Source: Pseudomonas crudilactis
GTDB taxonomy: Bacteria > Pseudomonadota > Gammaproteobacteria > Pseudomonadales > Pseudomonadaceae
Assembly: GCF_013433315.1 (NCBI RefSeq)
Contig: NZ_WXVV01000013.1
Coordinates: 62,001-126,000, forward strand
DNA length: 64,000 nucleotides
Reading direction: 5' to 3'
Below are positions 43,215-52,511 of the stretch, piece by piece. The notes below the pieces were generated by a model, which saw only the letters and a list, made by a program, of their open reading frames with translations, was not told where the DNA came from and did no database searches. The first letter of the stretch is position 1; each line of letters starts with the position of its first letter. Both the position numbers and the translations under genes were made by a program.

Positions 43215-44645
43215 ATGACTGCCGACATTGCCTACCTGCAAACGCTGCAACAACCGCTGGCCGAGCTGGACCGGTTGTTCGCGGCGCAGCGGGCCGCGTA
43301 TGCCGCGAACCCAATGCCGCCCGCCGCCCAGCGCCAGCAATGGCTGAAAGCGTTGAGCGATTTGCTGAGCAATGAACGCCAGGCACTGATCGAGGCGATC
43401 AGCGCCGATTTCAGTCATCGCAGCGCCGATGAAACCCTGCTCGCCGAGTTGATGCCGAGCCTGCACGGCATTCACTACGCCAGCCGCCATCTCAAAGGCT
43501 GGATGAAAGCTTCGCGGCGCAAGGTCGGCATGGCGTTCCAGCCTGCTTCGGCAAAAGTGGTCTATCAGCCACTCGGCGTGGTCGGCGTCATCGTGCCGTG
43601 GAATTACCCGTTGTATCTGGCCGTCGGCCCACTGGTCGGCGCCTTGGCGGCGGGCAATCGAGTGATGCTCAAACTCAGCGAGTCAACCCCCGCCACCGGC
43701 TTGCTGATGAAAGAGTTGCTGGCGCGAATTTTCCCTGAAGACCTGGTCTGCGTGGTGCTCGGTGAAGCCGACATCGGCGTGGCATTTTCCCGTTTGCGCT
43801 TCGATCACTTGCTGTTCACCGGCGCCACCAGCATCGGCAAACACGTGATGCGCGCCGCCGCCGAAAACCTGACCCCGGTGACACTGGAACTGGGCGGCAA
43901 ATCGCCGGCCATCGTCTCCCGCGACGTACCGCTCAAGGATGCCGCCGAGCGCATCGCCTTCGGCAAAACCCTCAACGCCGGGCAGACCTGCGTTGCCCCG
44001 GATTACGTGCTGGTGCCGGAAGATCGGGTCGGCGGCTTCGTCGAAGCCTATCGCCAGGCCGTGCAGGGTTTTTATCCGACGCTCACCGACAACCCGGACT
44101 ACACGGCGATCATCAACGAACGCCAACTGGCGCGACTCAACGGCTACGTCAGCGACGCCACCAGCAAGGGCGCGCTGTTGATTCCGCTGTTCGAGCAGGG
44201 CCAGGGCCGACGCATGCCGCACAGTGTGCTGCTGAATGTCAGCGACGACATGACCGTCATGCAGGACGAAATCTTCGGCCCGCTGCTGCCAATCGTGCCG
44301 TATCAGGATCTGGAGCAGGCATTTGCTTACATCAATAAGCGGCCACGTCCTCTGGCTCTTTACTACTTTGGCTACGACAAACGCGAACAAAACCGTGTGC
44401 TGCACGAAACCCATTCCGGCGGCGTCTGCCTGAACGACACGCTGCTGCATGTGGCTCAGGACGATATGCCCTTTGGCGGCGTCGGCCCTTCCGGCATGGG
44501 CCACTACCACGGTCACGAAGGCTTTCTGACCTTCAGCAAAGCCAAAGGCGTGCTGATTAAACAGCGCTTCAACGCAGCCCGACTGATTTACCCGCCCTAC
44601 GGCACATCGATTCAGAAACTGATCCAGAAGCTGTTCATTCGCTAA
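43215..44645 (+). CDS. calB: Coniferyl-aldehyde-dehydrogenase-like enzyme
   Basis: A 476-residue NAD(P)-dependent aldehyde dehydrogenase. The catalytic Glu lies in TLELGGKSPAIV and the catalytic Cys in LNAGQTCVAPDYVLVPED; VPWNYPLYLAVGPLVGALAAG is the cofactor region. It is closest in style to the CalB (coniferyl aldehyde) group, with a hydrophobic C-terminus (YGTSIQKLIQKLFI). With the GMC dehydrogenase downstream it could oxidise an alcohol to an acid. The true substrate is not known. Confidence 0.88.
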   Translation: MTADIAYLQTLQQPLAELDRLFAAQRAAYAANPMPPAAQRQQWLKALSDLLSNERQALIEAISADFSHRSADETLLAELMPSLHGIHYASRHLKGWMKASRRKVGMAFQPASAKVVYQPLGVVGVIVPWNYPLYLAVGPLVGALAAGNRVMLKLSESTPATGLLMKELLARIFPEDLVCVVLGEADIGVAFSRLRFDHLLFTGATSIGKHVMRAAAENLTPVTLELGGKSPAIVSRDVPLKDAAERIAFGKTLNAGQTCVAPDYVLVPEDRVGGFVEAYRQAVQGFYPTLTDNPDYTAIINERQLARLNGYVSDATSKGALLIPLFEQGQGRRMPHSVLLNVSDDMTVMQDEIFGPLLPIVPYQDLEQAFAYINKRPRPLALYYFGYDKREQNRVLHETHSGGVCLNDTLLHVAQDDMPFGGVGPSGMGHYHGHEGFLTFSKAKGVLIKQRFNAARLIYPPYGTSIQKLIQKLFIR

Positions 44646-44674
44646 ACCTTCGTCACCGCCGGGTAATAAAAATA

Positions 44675-45220
44675 ATGCACCCAAGCCTGACCGAAACACC
44701 CGCACTGTCCCGCCGGGGCCTGCTGAAGTTCAGCCTCGGCGCCACGGCGTTTCTCGCCACCGCCGGACTCGGCGCCAGCCTCAGCGGCTGCTCGTCGAGC
44801 GCCGCGGCCAACGGTTTTGTCTCGTTGCGTGACGGCGATCTGCTGTTTCTGCGCGCACTGATCCCGGTGATGCTCGACGGCGCCGTAGCGGCCGAGAAAC
44901 TGCCAAGCGCTGTTGAAGGCACGCTCAAGTCGCTGGACTACAGCCTCGATCACCTGTCGCCGGAGATGCTCAAGCTCACCCGGCAACTGTTCGACGTCCT
45001 CGGCATGGCGGTGACGCGCGGGCCACTCACCGGGGTCTGGGGCAGTTGGGAAAACGCCAGTGCCGAAACCATGCGCCACTTCCTTGATCGTTGGGAAAAC
45101 AGCTCGTTGAGCCTGCTGCGCATGGGGCATAGCTCGTTGCAGCAGATGGTGATGATGGCCTGGTACACCCGCGCAGAATCCTGGGCGCATTGCGGCTATC
45201 CCGGCCCGCCTTCGGTCTGA
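44675..45220 (+). CDS. Tat-exported small subunit of GMC dehydrogenase
   Basis: A 181-residue protein with a twin-arginine signal (SRRGLLKFSLGATAFLATAG, about 11-33) followed by SLSGC, which could be lipidated. The mature part is short and helical (FLRALIPVMLDGAVAAEKLP). Small Tat subunits of this kind escort a FAD-containing GMC partner to the periplasm; the GMC gene follows 132 bp later, after a REP pair. Confidence 0.82.
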   Translation: MHPSLTETPALSRRGLLKFSLGATAFLATAGLGASLSGCSSSAAANGFVSLRDGDLLFLRALIPVMLDGAVAAEKLPSAVEGTLKSLDYSLDHLSPEMLKLTRQLFDVLGMAVTRGPLTGVWGSWENASAETMRHFLDRWENSSLSLLRMGHSSLQQMVMMAWYTRAESWAHCGYPGPPSV

Positions 45221-45235
45221 GACCGAGTCGCACCT

Positions 45236-45302
45236 ATCGCGAGCAGGCTCGCTCCCACAGCGGAATGCATTTCAAATGTGGGAGCGAGCCTGCTCGCGAA
45301 GA
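45236..45302. repeat. REP pair, short conserved loop
   Basis: Arms ATCGCGAGCAGGCTCGCTCC (45237) and GTGGGAGCGAGCCTGCTCGC (45279) around GCGGAATGCATTTCAAAT. It lies inside what looks like one operon (small subunit and GMC gene). Confidence 0.88.
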
Positions 45303-45352
45303 GGTCGGCCGCCACACCGCCGCATCCAAAAATAATAAAGAGAACCTGATCG

Positions 45353-46948
45353 ATGCCCGTACCCGACCCGTTCCGCGAAGGCCTCGCCCGAGGCTGGAAA
45401 ACCTACAACGGCGCACAACTGAGCGACGACCTGACCCTGGAAGCCGACGTGGCAATCATCGGCAGCGGCGCCGGCGGCGGCACCACCGCCGAAATCCTCA
45501 GCGCTGCCGGCTACAAAGTCCTGCTGATCGAAGAAGGCCCGCTGAAAACCAGTTCCGACTTCAAAATGCTTGAAGACCAGGCCTACAGCAGCCTCTATCA
45601 GGAAGGCATCGGCCGCATGAGCAAGGATGGCGCAATCACCATCCTGCAAGGACGCGCGGTCGGCGGCACCACGCTGATCAACTGGACTTCGAGTTTTCGC
45701 ACCCCAGAGCCGACTCTGGAACACTGGGCCAAGGAACACAACGTCAAAGGCCACAGCCCCGCCGAGATGGCGCCGTGGTTCGAGAAAATGGAACAACGTC
45801 TCGGCGTCGCGCCGTGGATGGTCCCGCCCAATGCCAACAACGATGTGATCCGCAAAGGCTGCGAACAACTCGGTTACAGCTGGCATGTGATCCCGCGCAA
45901 CGTGCGTGGCTGCTGGAACCTCGGTTATTGCGGCATGGGCTGCCCGACCAACGCCAAACAATCGATGATGGTCACGACCATTCCGGCAACGCTGGAAAAG
46001 GGCGGCGAACTGCTTTATCTGGCCCGCGCGGAGAAGCTGTCGATCAGCGGCGACAAAGTCACTGGACTGCAATGTGTGGCGATGGATGAGCGCTGTGTTG
46101 AACCGACCGGGCGCAAGATCAGCGTCAAGGCGCGGCATTACGTGCTCGCCGGCGGCGGCATCAACAGCCCGGCGCTGTTGCTGCGATCGGACGCCCCGGA
46201 CCCGCACAAACGCTTGGGCAAACGGACTTTCCTGCATCCTGTGAACATGTCCGCCGCGCGTTTCGACGACGTTATCAACCCGTTTTACGGGGCGCCGCAG
46301 TCGATCTATTCGGACCATTTCCAGTGGAAGGACGGCACCACCGGGCCGATGGCCTTCAAACTTGAAGTACCGCCGCTGCACCCGGCACTGGCGGCCACCC
46401 TGCTCGGCGGCTTTGGCGAGGAAAGCGCGCAACACATGGCTGATCTGCCACACACCCACGCCATGCTGGCCTTGCTGCGTGACGGTTTTCACCCGGACAG
46501 CACGGGCGGTGCAGTCGAATTACGTGGCGATGGTTCGCCGGTGCTCGACTATCAGGTTTCGCCCTACGCCTGGGAAGGCCTGCGCCGCGCCTTTCATGTC
46601 ATGGCCGAAATCCAGTTTGCCGGCGGCGCGAAATCGGTGATGCCGATGCACGCCGACGCCCGTTACGTAAAGACCCTGGCTGAGGCACGCACGCTGATCG
46701 ATGGTTTGAGCCTTGAGTTGTATCGCACGCGACTCGGCAGCGCTCACGTCATGGGCGGTTGCGCGATGGGCGAAGACCCGAAAAGCGCGGTCACCGACAG
46801 TCTCGGCCGGCATCATCAACTGGCTAATCTGTCGATTCACGACGGCTCGTTGTTCCCCACCAGCATCGGCGCCAACCCGCAGCTGTCGGTGTATGGCCTG
46901 ACCGCGCAACTGGCGACTTCCCTCGCCGATCGGCTGAGAAACCCGTGA
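45353..46948 (+). CDS. GMC family oxidoreductase
   Basis: A 531-residue FAD enzyme. The FAD-binding motif is VAIIGSGAGGGTTAEILSAA near residue 35; GRAVGGTTLINWTSSFRTP, a Cys-rich stretch (RGCWNLGYCGMGCPTNAKQS) and the C-terminal SAHVMGGCAMGEDP and DGSLFPTSIGANPQLSVYG follow. It has no signal peptide, so export would rely on the Tat subunit upstream. It likely oxidises an alcohol and passes electrons to a quinone or cytochrome; the substrate is unknown. Confidence 0.9.
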   Translation: MPVPDPFREGLARGWKTYNGAQLSDDLTLEADVAIIGSGAGGGTTAEILSAAGYKVLLIEEGPLKTSSDFKMLEDQAYSSLYQEGIGRMSKDGAITILQGRAVGGTTLINWTSSFRTPEPTLEHWAKEHNVKGHSPAEMAPWFEKMEQRLGVAPWMVPPNANNDVIRKGCEQLGYSWHVIPRNVRGCWNLGYCGMGCPTNAKQSMMVTTIPATLEKGGELLYLARAEKLSISGDKVTGLQCVAMDERCVEPTGRKISVKARHYVLAGGGINSPALLLRSDAPDPHKRLGKRTFLHPVNMSAARFDDVINPFYGAPQSIYSDHFQWKDGTTGPMAFKLEVPPLHPALAATLLGGFGEESAQHMADLPHTHAMLALLRDGFHPDSTGGAVELRGDGSPVLDYQVSPYAWEGLRRAFHVMAEIQFAGGAKSVMPMHADARYVKTLAEARTLIDGLSLELYRTRLGSAHVMGGCAMGEDPKSAVTDSLGRHHQLANLSIHDGSLFPTSIGANPQLSVYGLTAQLATSLADRLRNP

Positions 46949-47063
46949 AAAAACCGATTATTCGCGTCGTCTATAGTGCTTTCTTACCCAACAGGCGACT
47001 TGGCCGACCGGGACGGCTGCGATACCATCCGACTCCCCAACGGACTCCCGCCAGGACGACGCG

Positions 47064-47543
47064 ATGAACCGAGTGTTGTACCCAGGTACCTTCGACCCTA
47101 TTACCAAGGGCCATGGCGATCTGGTCGAACGCGCCTCGCGCCTGTTCGACCACGTGATCATTGCAGTCGCCGCCAGCCCGAAGAAAAACCCGCTGTTCCC
47201 GCTGGAACAACGGGTCGAACTGGCTCGCGAGGTGACCAAACATCTGCCGAACGTGGAAGTGGTCGGCTTCTCGACACTGCTCGCGCATTTCGCTAAAGAG
47301 CAGAACGCCAATGTGTTCCTGCGTGGTCTGCGCGCGGTGTCGGACTTCGAATACGAATTCCAGCTGGCCAACATGAACCGCCAGTTGGCACCGGATGTGG
47401 AGAGCCTGTTTCTCACCCCGTCCGAGCGTTATTCGTTCATTTCGTCGACACTGGTGCGGGAAATTGCTGCGCTGGGCGGCGATATCAGCAAGTTCGTCCA
47501 CCCCGCCGTGGCTGACGCGCTGACCCTGCGCTTCAAGAAGTAA
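47064..47543 (+). CDS. coaD: Phosphopantetheine adenylyltransferase
   Basis: A 159-residue nucleotidyltransferase making dephospho-CoA, the penultimate step in CoA synthesis. The start [15 protein letters not shown] carries the variant HxGH motif (TKGHGD), with [21 protein letters not shown] split over residues 87-107 and [14 protein letters not shown] near the end. The complete family length is present. Confidence 0.97.
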
Positions 47544-47557
47544 CGACCGTTCAAACG

Positions 47558-47582
47558 GCGCCCGCGTGCACTGCGGGCGCCA
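47558..47582. other. GC-rich stem-loop after coaD
   Basis: GGCGCCCGC-GTGCACT-GCGGGCGCC, a perfect 9-bp stem 15 nt after the coaD stop. With no T-run it may be a weak terminator or RNA-stabilising hairpin before the ferredoxin gene. Confidence 0.55.
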
Positions 47583-47645
47583 ATGCGGCACAATTGCGCG
47601 CATTGATTTATTGCGCCCGGGCCTGCCGCCCCGGCTGGAGTTAGC

Positions 47646-47897
47646 ATGTCCCTGATCATCACCGACGATTGCATCAATTGCGACGTCTGCGAACCCGAGT
47701 GCCCGAACGCCGCCATTTCCCAAGGCGAAGAGATCTACGTGATCGACCCGAACCTGTGCACCCAGTGCGTCGGCCACTACGACGAACCGCAATGCCAGCA
47801 GGTTTGCCCGGTGGATTGCATTCCGCTGGACGAGGCGCATCCGGAGACTGAAGAGCAGTTGATGGAGAAGTACCGCCTGATCACCGGCAAGGCCTGA
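47646..47897 (+). CDS. yfhL: YfhL-type 2[4Fe-4S] ferredoxin
   Basis: An 83-residue ferredoxin with two cluster motifs: C9-x2-C12-x2-C15-x3-C19 and C38-x2-C41-x8-C50-x3-C54, plus Cys58. The 8-residue insert in the second motif is typical of the Alvin (Allochromatium) type. It is an electron carrier whose partner is not known from sequence. A good GGAG site precedes the ATG by 6 nt. Confidence 0.96.
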   Translation: MSLIITDDCINCDVCEPECPNAAISQGEEIYVIDPNLCTQCVGHYDEPQCQQVCPVDCIPLDEAHPETEEQLMEKYRLITGKA

Positions 47898-47928
47898 TCC
47901 GCCGGATTTGTAGCGCTCTTTCGGGCCT

Positions 47929-47997
47929 CTTCGCGAGCAAGCTCGCTCCCACATTTGAAATGCGTTCCAATGTGGGAGCGAGCTTGCTCGCGAAAGG
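47929..47997. repeat. REP pair, short conserved loop
   Basis: Arms TTCGCGAGCAAGCTCGCTCC (47930) and TGTGGGAGCGAGCTTGCTCG (47971) around ATTTGAAATGCGTTCCA, an inverted version of the loop at 18831 and 45236. It lies between convergent genes. Confidence 0.88.
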
Positions 47998-48029
47998 GCC
48001 ATCAGCAGCAGCGCAAACCCCTGATCAGC

Positions 48030-48353
48030 TCACTCACGCTGCTCAAACCCCTCCCCGATACACCCCAGGCACCGCACAAACGCCGCTTTCGCCGGATCGA
48101 CCACCAGCGCCTGCCCCGCATCGCCAACCCCGCCACCCAGCGCGGTAAACGGCAACGACACGACAAACGCCCCCGCACCGATCACCGTCGCCACCACCAA
48201 TAAAGGTCGGGCAATCAGCAAATCGCCAAGCATGGCGTAGGCCGGTGGATTCTGGATGGTGTAGCGTGGGTCACCGCTGCCGTTTTCCGCGGCTTTAACA
48301 GCCAGACTGGAACACAGCAGCAGCGCAACAAAGAGGACTTGCAAGGACTTCAT
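48030..48353 (-). CDS. Small exported protein of unknown function
   Basis: A 107-residue protein with a signal peptide (MKSLQVLFVALLLCSSLAVK, cut near AA-EN), then a hydrophobic segment (LLVVATVIGAGAFVVSLPF, about 50-68) and a glycine-rich stretch (ALGGGVGDAG). Two cysteines near the end (RCLGCIGEG) could form a disulfide or bind metal. I recall similar proteins only in pseudomonads. It is monocistronic; no function can be given. Confidence 0.75.
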   Translation of the reverse strand: MKSLQVLFVALLLCSSLAVKAAENGSGDPRYTIQNPPAYAMLGDLLIARPLLVVATVIGAGAFVVSLPFTALGGGVGDAGQALVVDPAKAAFVRCLGCIGEGFEQRE

Positions 48354-48422
48354 GGCACGATCCTTCGAGCTGAACAGTGAGACAACTCACTATAGACCGT
48401 AGGACTTTTTCAGCTTTTTGCC

Positions 48423-49235
48423 TCAGCTCTGACAGCGCGGGCAGAACACACTGGCCCGTTGCCCCAGCTTCACTTCACGCAAACCGGTGCCGCAGACCTT
48501 GCAGTGTTCACCGCCACGGCCATAGACAAACAGTTCCTGTTGGAAGTACCCCGGCTGGCCGTCACCACCAATGAAGTCACGCAACGTCGTCCCGCCACGC
48601 TCGATGGCGGCGGCGAGGATGCGTTTGATCTCGATCGCCAGCTTCAGATAGCGCCCCCGGGAAATGCCCCCGGCTTCACGACGCGGATCGATTCCGGCGG
48701 CAAACAAAGCTTCGGTCGCGTAAATATTGCCGACCCCGACCACCACTGCGTTGTCCATGATGAACGGCTTGACCGCCATCGACCGCCCGCGCGACAGCTG
48801 AAACAAGCGCTCGCCATCGAACAGATCGGTCAGTGGCTCCGGGCCCAGGCGAATCAGCAGTTCATGATTGAGCGGATCGTTGCTCCACAACATCGCGCCG
48901 AACCGTCGCGGATCGGTGTAGCGCAGCGCCAGCCCCGACTCCAGCTCGATATCGACATGTTCATGCTTGAGCGCCGGCAGCCCGACCTCAACCAGACGCA
49001 AATTGCCCGACATGCCCAAATGACTGATCAACGTACCGACCTCGGCGTTGATCAACAGGTACTTGGCGCGGCGCTCGACCAGCACGATGCGCTGCCCCGA
49101 CAGGCGTACATCGAGGTCTTCGGGGATCGGCCAGCGCAACCGCCGGTCCCGCACGATCACCCGACTGACACGCTGGCCTTCCAGGTGCGGGGCAATCCCG
49201 CGACGGGTTGTTTCGACTTCCGGCAACTCAGGCAT
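48423..49235 (-). CDS. mutM: Formamidopyrimidine-DNA glycosylase
   Basis: A 270-residue base-excision enzyme removing 8-oxoguanine and formamidopyrimidines. Pro2-Glu3 (MPELPEVETTRRGI) form the active site, the beta-elimination Lys lies in the early strand region, and a C-terminal zinc finger has four Cys (CKVCGTGL and CPRCQ). It is followed by its divergent neighbours; the HDOD gene lies 12 bp upstream on the same strand. Confidence 0.97.
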   Translation of the reverse strand: MPELPEVETTRRGIAPHLEGQRVSRVIVRDRRLRWPIPEDLDVRLSGQRIVLVERRAKYLLINAEVGTLISHLGMSGNLRLVEVGLPALKHEHVDIELESGLALRYTDPRRFGAMLWSNDPLNHELLIRLGPEPLTDLFDGERLFQLSRGRSMAVKPFIMDNAVVVGVGNIYATEALFAAGIDPRREAGGISRGRYLKLAIEIKRILAAAIERGGTTLRDFIGGDGQPGYFQQELFVYGRGGEHCKVCGTGLREVKLGQRASVFCPRCQS

Positions 49236-49247
49236 GGTGTCCTCGAA

Positions 49248-50114
49248 TCAATGCGCGCCGAGGTCGCGGATCGTTTGTTTGAGGGTTTCGAAGTCGTAAT
49301 CCGACAGCCCTACATAGTCGAGTACCAGCGGCCCGACGGCGTTCCATTCGAAATCTTCGGTCTGGTTGCCCAGCACGCGATACGAAGCGCAAATGTGCTC
49401 GGCCATCTTCAGGATCGCCAGCAGATTTTTCAGTTGGCTGTTGCGCGACGACTCATCGTTGAAGATTGCCAAGGCGTTGTGGTGATTGGCGATCGCCGCG
49501 CTGACATGCTCCGGCAGGCGCCAGGACTTGGCGGTGTAGTAGCCAACCACTGCGTGGTTGGTGTTGAACTCGCTGTTCTCGGTGTCGACCACCCGGCATT
49601 CGGTGCTGGCATTGGCGTAAGCCTTTTCCAGCACCGTCATGTAATTGGGGAACCGTTGCAGCATCAACGGCACGCCGCAATCGTGGAACAGACCCAAAGC
49701 GTAAGCCTCGTCACCCGCCTGAGTGCCGACACGCTTGGCCAGCGTCAGGCAGGTCATCGCCACGTCCTGAGCGGTGTCCCAGAAACGGTTGAGGGTGACG
49801 ATGGTGTCGTCGTTCATCTCGCCCTTGATCGACTGCGCGTTGATCAGGTTGATGATCGAACGGCTGCCCAACAGGTTCACCGCGCGCTGGATCGAGGTGA
49901 TCTTGTTGCTCAGGCCGTAGTACGGCGAGTTGACGATTTTCAGCAGCGAACCGGACAGACCGGGATCCTGGGCGATCAGCTTGGCGATCACCTCCAGGTC
50001 GGGGTCGGGCATGTACTGCTCCATTTGCAGATCCACCATGATCTGCGGTTGCGCCGGCACACTGATGCCTTGCAGCGATTGTTGAATCTGTTCGGTGGTC
50101 AGCTCTTGGGACAT
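49248..50114 (-). CDS. HDOD domain signalling protein
   Basis: A 288-residue protein with one HDOD domain (about 20-215), recognised from AKLIAQDPGLSGSLLKIVNS, INLINAQSI and HDCGVPLML. HDOD proteins bind signalling or regulatory partners and lack phosphodiesterase activity in most cases. The metal-binding HD pair of true HD-GYP enzymes is not evident. It precedes mutM by 12 bp and may be cotranscribed. Confidence 0.9.
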   Translation of the reverse strand: MSQELTTEQIQQSLQGISVPAQPQIMVDLQMEQYMPDPDLEVIAKLIAQDPGLSGSLLKIVNSPYYGLSNKITSIQRAVNLLGSRSIINLINAQSIKGEMNDDTIVTLNRFWDTAQDVAMTCLTLAKRVGTQAGDEAYALGLFHDCGVPLMLQRFPNYMTVLEKAYANASTECRVVDTENSEFNTNHAVVGYYTAKSWRLPEHVSAAIANHHNALAIFNDESSRNSQLKNLLAILKMAEHICASYRVLGNQTEDFEWNAVGPLVLDYVGLSDYDFETLKQTIRDLGAH

Positions 50115-50287
50115 AAGTACACACTCAGGGACAGGCGGCGATTCTAACCGCTGAAACCGCAGGGCGACACACCGATGGGCATATCGGAGGAACTTTCATT
50201 CAAGCTCAGGCTTCGGATTTTGTAAGGCCCGATGGACAGTTTCTGTCTGGCGCGGCAACAAATTCCCACAGACTCAGGAGCTTATCG

Positions 50288-50827
50288 ATGTCCACTTCCC
50301 TCAACGGCAAGCGCGTCGCTTTTTTGGTAACCGATGGTTTCGAACAGGTTGAATTGACAGGTCCCAAGCAGGCTTTGGAGCAGGCTGGCGCGCAGGTCGA
50401 CATCCTCTCCGCCGAGCCCGGCAAGGTCAAAGGCTGGAACCACGACAAACCGGCAGACGATTTCACGGTCGACCAGACTTTCCAGAGCGCCAGCAGTGAG
50501 CAGTACGACGCGATCGTCCTGCCGGGCGGCGTGCAGAACTCCGACACCATCCGCATTGATCAGGATGCCCAGCACCTGGTCAAGACCGGCGCTTCTGCCG
50601 GCAAACCGATTGCGGTGATCTGCCATGGCGGCTGGTTGCTGATCTCGGCGGGGCTGGTCAACGGCAAGACCATGACCAGTTACACGACGCTCAAGGATGA
50701 TCTGATCAATGCCGGGGCCAATTGGGTCGATAAAGAAGTGGTCAAGGACGGTCACCTGATCAGCAGCCGGCAGCCGGATGATATTCCGGCGTTCAACAAG
50801 GAGTTGATCAACGCACTGTCGGCGTAG
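50288..50827 (+). CDS. pfpI: DJ-1/PfpI family protein
   Basis: A 179-residue class I glutamine-amidotransferase-fold protein. The nucleophile Cys is in IAVICHGGWLLISAGL, with the family Glu in FEQVELTGPKQALE. Members act as deglycases, chaperones or proteases; PfpI in P. aeruginosa affects stress resistance and mutation rate. Sequence alone does not separate these. A CAGGAG site lies 8 nt before the ATG. Confidence 0.9.
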   Translation: MSTSLNGKRVAFLVTDGFEQVELTGPKQALEQAGAQVDILSAEPGKVKGWNHDKPADDFTVDQTFQSASSEQYDAIVLPGGVQNSDTIRIDQDAQHLVKTGASAGKPIAVICHGGWLLISAGLVNGKTMTSYTTLKDDLINAGANWVDKEVVKDGHLISSRQPDDIPAFNKELINALSA

Positions 50828-50840
50828 CATTGGGGACCGC

Positions 50841-50917
50841 ATTCGCGAGCAGGCTCGCTCCCACATTGATCTTGTATCGGTCACAAGCCCTTTGTGGGAG
50901 CGAGCCTGCTCGCGAAG
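50841..50917. repeat. REP pair (inverted)
   Basis: Arms ATTCGCGAGCAGGCTCGCTC (50841) and GTGGGAGCGAGCCTGCTCGC (50894), loop about 27 nt, between pfpI and the rlmI-like gene. Confidence 0.85.
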
Positions 50918-51000
50918 GGACCATCAGCGTTTCATCGCTCATCAAACCCGACACAAGTCGCAACACGCTATACTCCCGCTCTTTTTTCCGGAGCGACGTC

Positions 51001-52197
51001 ATGTCCCTGCCTAGCTTGCGCCTCAAAGCCAACGCCGACCGTCGCCTGCGCGCCGGTCACCTGTGGGTCTACAGCAACGAAATCGACGTAGCCGCCACCC
51101 CTTTGCATGGCTTCCAGGCCGGCGATCAAGCCATCCTCGAAGCTGCCGGCGGCAAACCGCTGGGCATCGTGGCGATGAGCCCGAACAACCTGATTTGCGC
51201 TCGCCTGCTGTCGCGCGACATCAAAGTGCAACTGGACAAATCGCTGCTGGTGCACCGCCTGAACGTGGCCCTGTCGCTGCGCGAACGCCTGTTCGACAAG
51301 CCGTTCTATCGTCTGGTCTACGGTGATTCCGACCTGCTGCCAGGCCTGGTCGTCGACCGTTTCGGCGACATCCTCGTCGTACAGATCGCTTCGGCCACCA
51401 TGGAAGCGCATAAAGATGACGTGATCGCCGCACTGACCCAAGTGCTCAAGCCAAGCGGCATCCTGTTCAAGAACGACTCCGCCGCACGCGACGCCGAAGG
51501 CCTCAACCGCTACGTCGAAACCGTGTTCGGCCTGGTGCCGGAGTGGGTGGCGCTGGAAGAGAACGGTGTGAAGTTCGAAGCGCCGGTCATTCAGGGCCAG
51601 AAAACCGGGTGGTTCTATGACCACCGCATGAACCGCGCTCGCCTGGCCCCTTATGCCAAAGGCAAACGCGTCCTCGACCTCTATAGCTACATCGGCGGCT
51701 GGGGCGTGCAGGCTGCTGCGTTCGGCGCCAGCGAAGTGTTCTGCGTCGATGCTTCGGCCTTCGCCCTCGACGGCGTCGAGCGCAACGCAGCGCTGAACGG
51801 TTTCGCCGACAAGATGACCTGCATCGAAGGCGACGTTTTCGAAGCCCTGAAAGAACTGAAAGCCAGCGAAGAGCGCTTCGACGTGATCGTTGCCGACCCG
51901 CCGGCGTTCATCAAGCGCAAGAAAGACATGAAAAACGGCGAAGGCGCCTACCGTCGCCTGAACGAGCAAGCCATGCGCCTGCTCAACAAGGACGGCATCC
52001 TGGTCAGCGCATCGTGCTCGATGCACTTGCCGGAAGATGACCTGCAGAACATCCTGCTGACCAGCGCCCGTCACCTGGATCGCAACATCCAGCTGCTGGA
52101 ACGTGGTGGCCAAGGTCCGGATCACCCGGTGCACCCGGCCATCGCTGAAACCCGCTACATCAAGAGCATCACCTGCCGCCTGCTGCCCAACAGCTGA
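51001..52197 (+). CDS. rlmI: RlmI-like 23S rRNA (cytosine-C5) methyltransferase
   Basis: A 398-residue SAM enzyme with an N-terminal PUA domain (LRLKANADRRLRAGHLWVYS) and a Rossmann domain: VLDLYSYIGGWGVQAAAFGA for SAM, then VIVADPPAFIKRKKDM (catalytic DPPAF). The terminal methylase motif is SASCSMHLPEDD with a conserved Cys. The start is ATG at 51001; the frame extends upstream through a REP pair, which is not coding. It ends just before a terminator and the accessory island. Confidence 0.9.
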   Translation: MSLPSLRLKANADRRLRAGHLWVYSNEIDVAATPLHGFQAGDQAILEAAGGKPLGIVAMSPNNLICARLLSRDIKVQLDKSLLVHRLNVALSLRERLFDKPFYRLVYGDSDLLPGLVVDRFGDILVVQIASATMEAHKDDVIAALTQVLKPSGILFKNDSAARDAEGLNRYVETVFGLVPEWVALEENGVKFEAPVIQGQKTGWFYDHRMNRARLAPYAKGKRVLDLYSYIGGWGVQAAAFGASEVFCVDASAFALDGVERNAALNGFADKMTCIEGDVFEALKELKASEERFDVIVADPPAFIKRKKDMKNGEGAYRRLNEQAMRLLNKDGILVSASCSMHLPEDDLQNILLTSARHLDRNIQLLERGGQGPDHPVHPAIAETRYIKSITCRLLPNS

Positions 52198-52208
52198 TCC
52201 TGCGGATG

Positions 52209-52236
52209 ACGGGGAGCCAGCAGGCTCCCCGTTTGC
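52209..52236 (+). terminator. Terminator after the rlmI-like gene
   Basis: ACGGGGAGCC-AGCA-GGCTCCCCGT (10-bp perfect stem) followed by TTGCTGT. The T-run is short but the stem is strong. It isolates the island from the rlmI-like gene. Confidence 0.7.
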
Positions 52237-52430
52237 TGTACGCCTGGCCCTGGCAGTCATTCCGCGCCTGTTGATCCTTCCGACGTTTACGACTTCCTAC
52301 ACTTGCCTTCCTATGAACGTGCAGGATATTTCCTTACGTCTTTTAATTATTGAAACTTACCCTACAAAATCAATCTCCAGCTAAAGATTATTCCGACAAA
52401 ATTACTGGAGCATTCCTACTTAATATCCAC

Positions 52431-52458
52431 TTGCCAATAATCCATTACAAACTATTAT
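52431..52458 (+). promoter_or_regulatory. Sigma-70-type promoter of the accessory island
   Basis: TTGCCA (52431-52436), 16-bp spacer, TATTAT (52453-52458). A start near 52465 gives a leader of about 47 nt to the peptide ATG. It is among the best -35/-10 pairs I found in the window. Confidence 0.65.
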
Positions 52459-52511
52459 GAAGTCGTCGCCACGAGGTGACTTAAAATTTCAACGAACAAG
52501 GAGTTCACATC

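Larger units (their letters stand above)
52198..52511. other. AT-rich gap upstream of peptide gene
   Basis: 314 bp with no gene. It begins with the rlmI-like terminator and turns sharply AT-rich from about 52260 on, unlike the rest of the window. It contains the promoter at 52431-52458 and a small stem (GTCGCC-ACGA-GGTGAC) at about 52465-52480. The compositional change suggests imported DNA. Confidence 0.7.
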
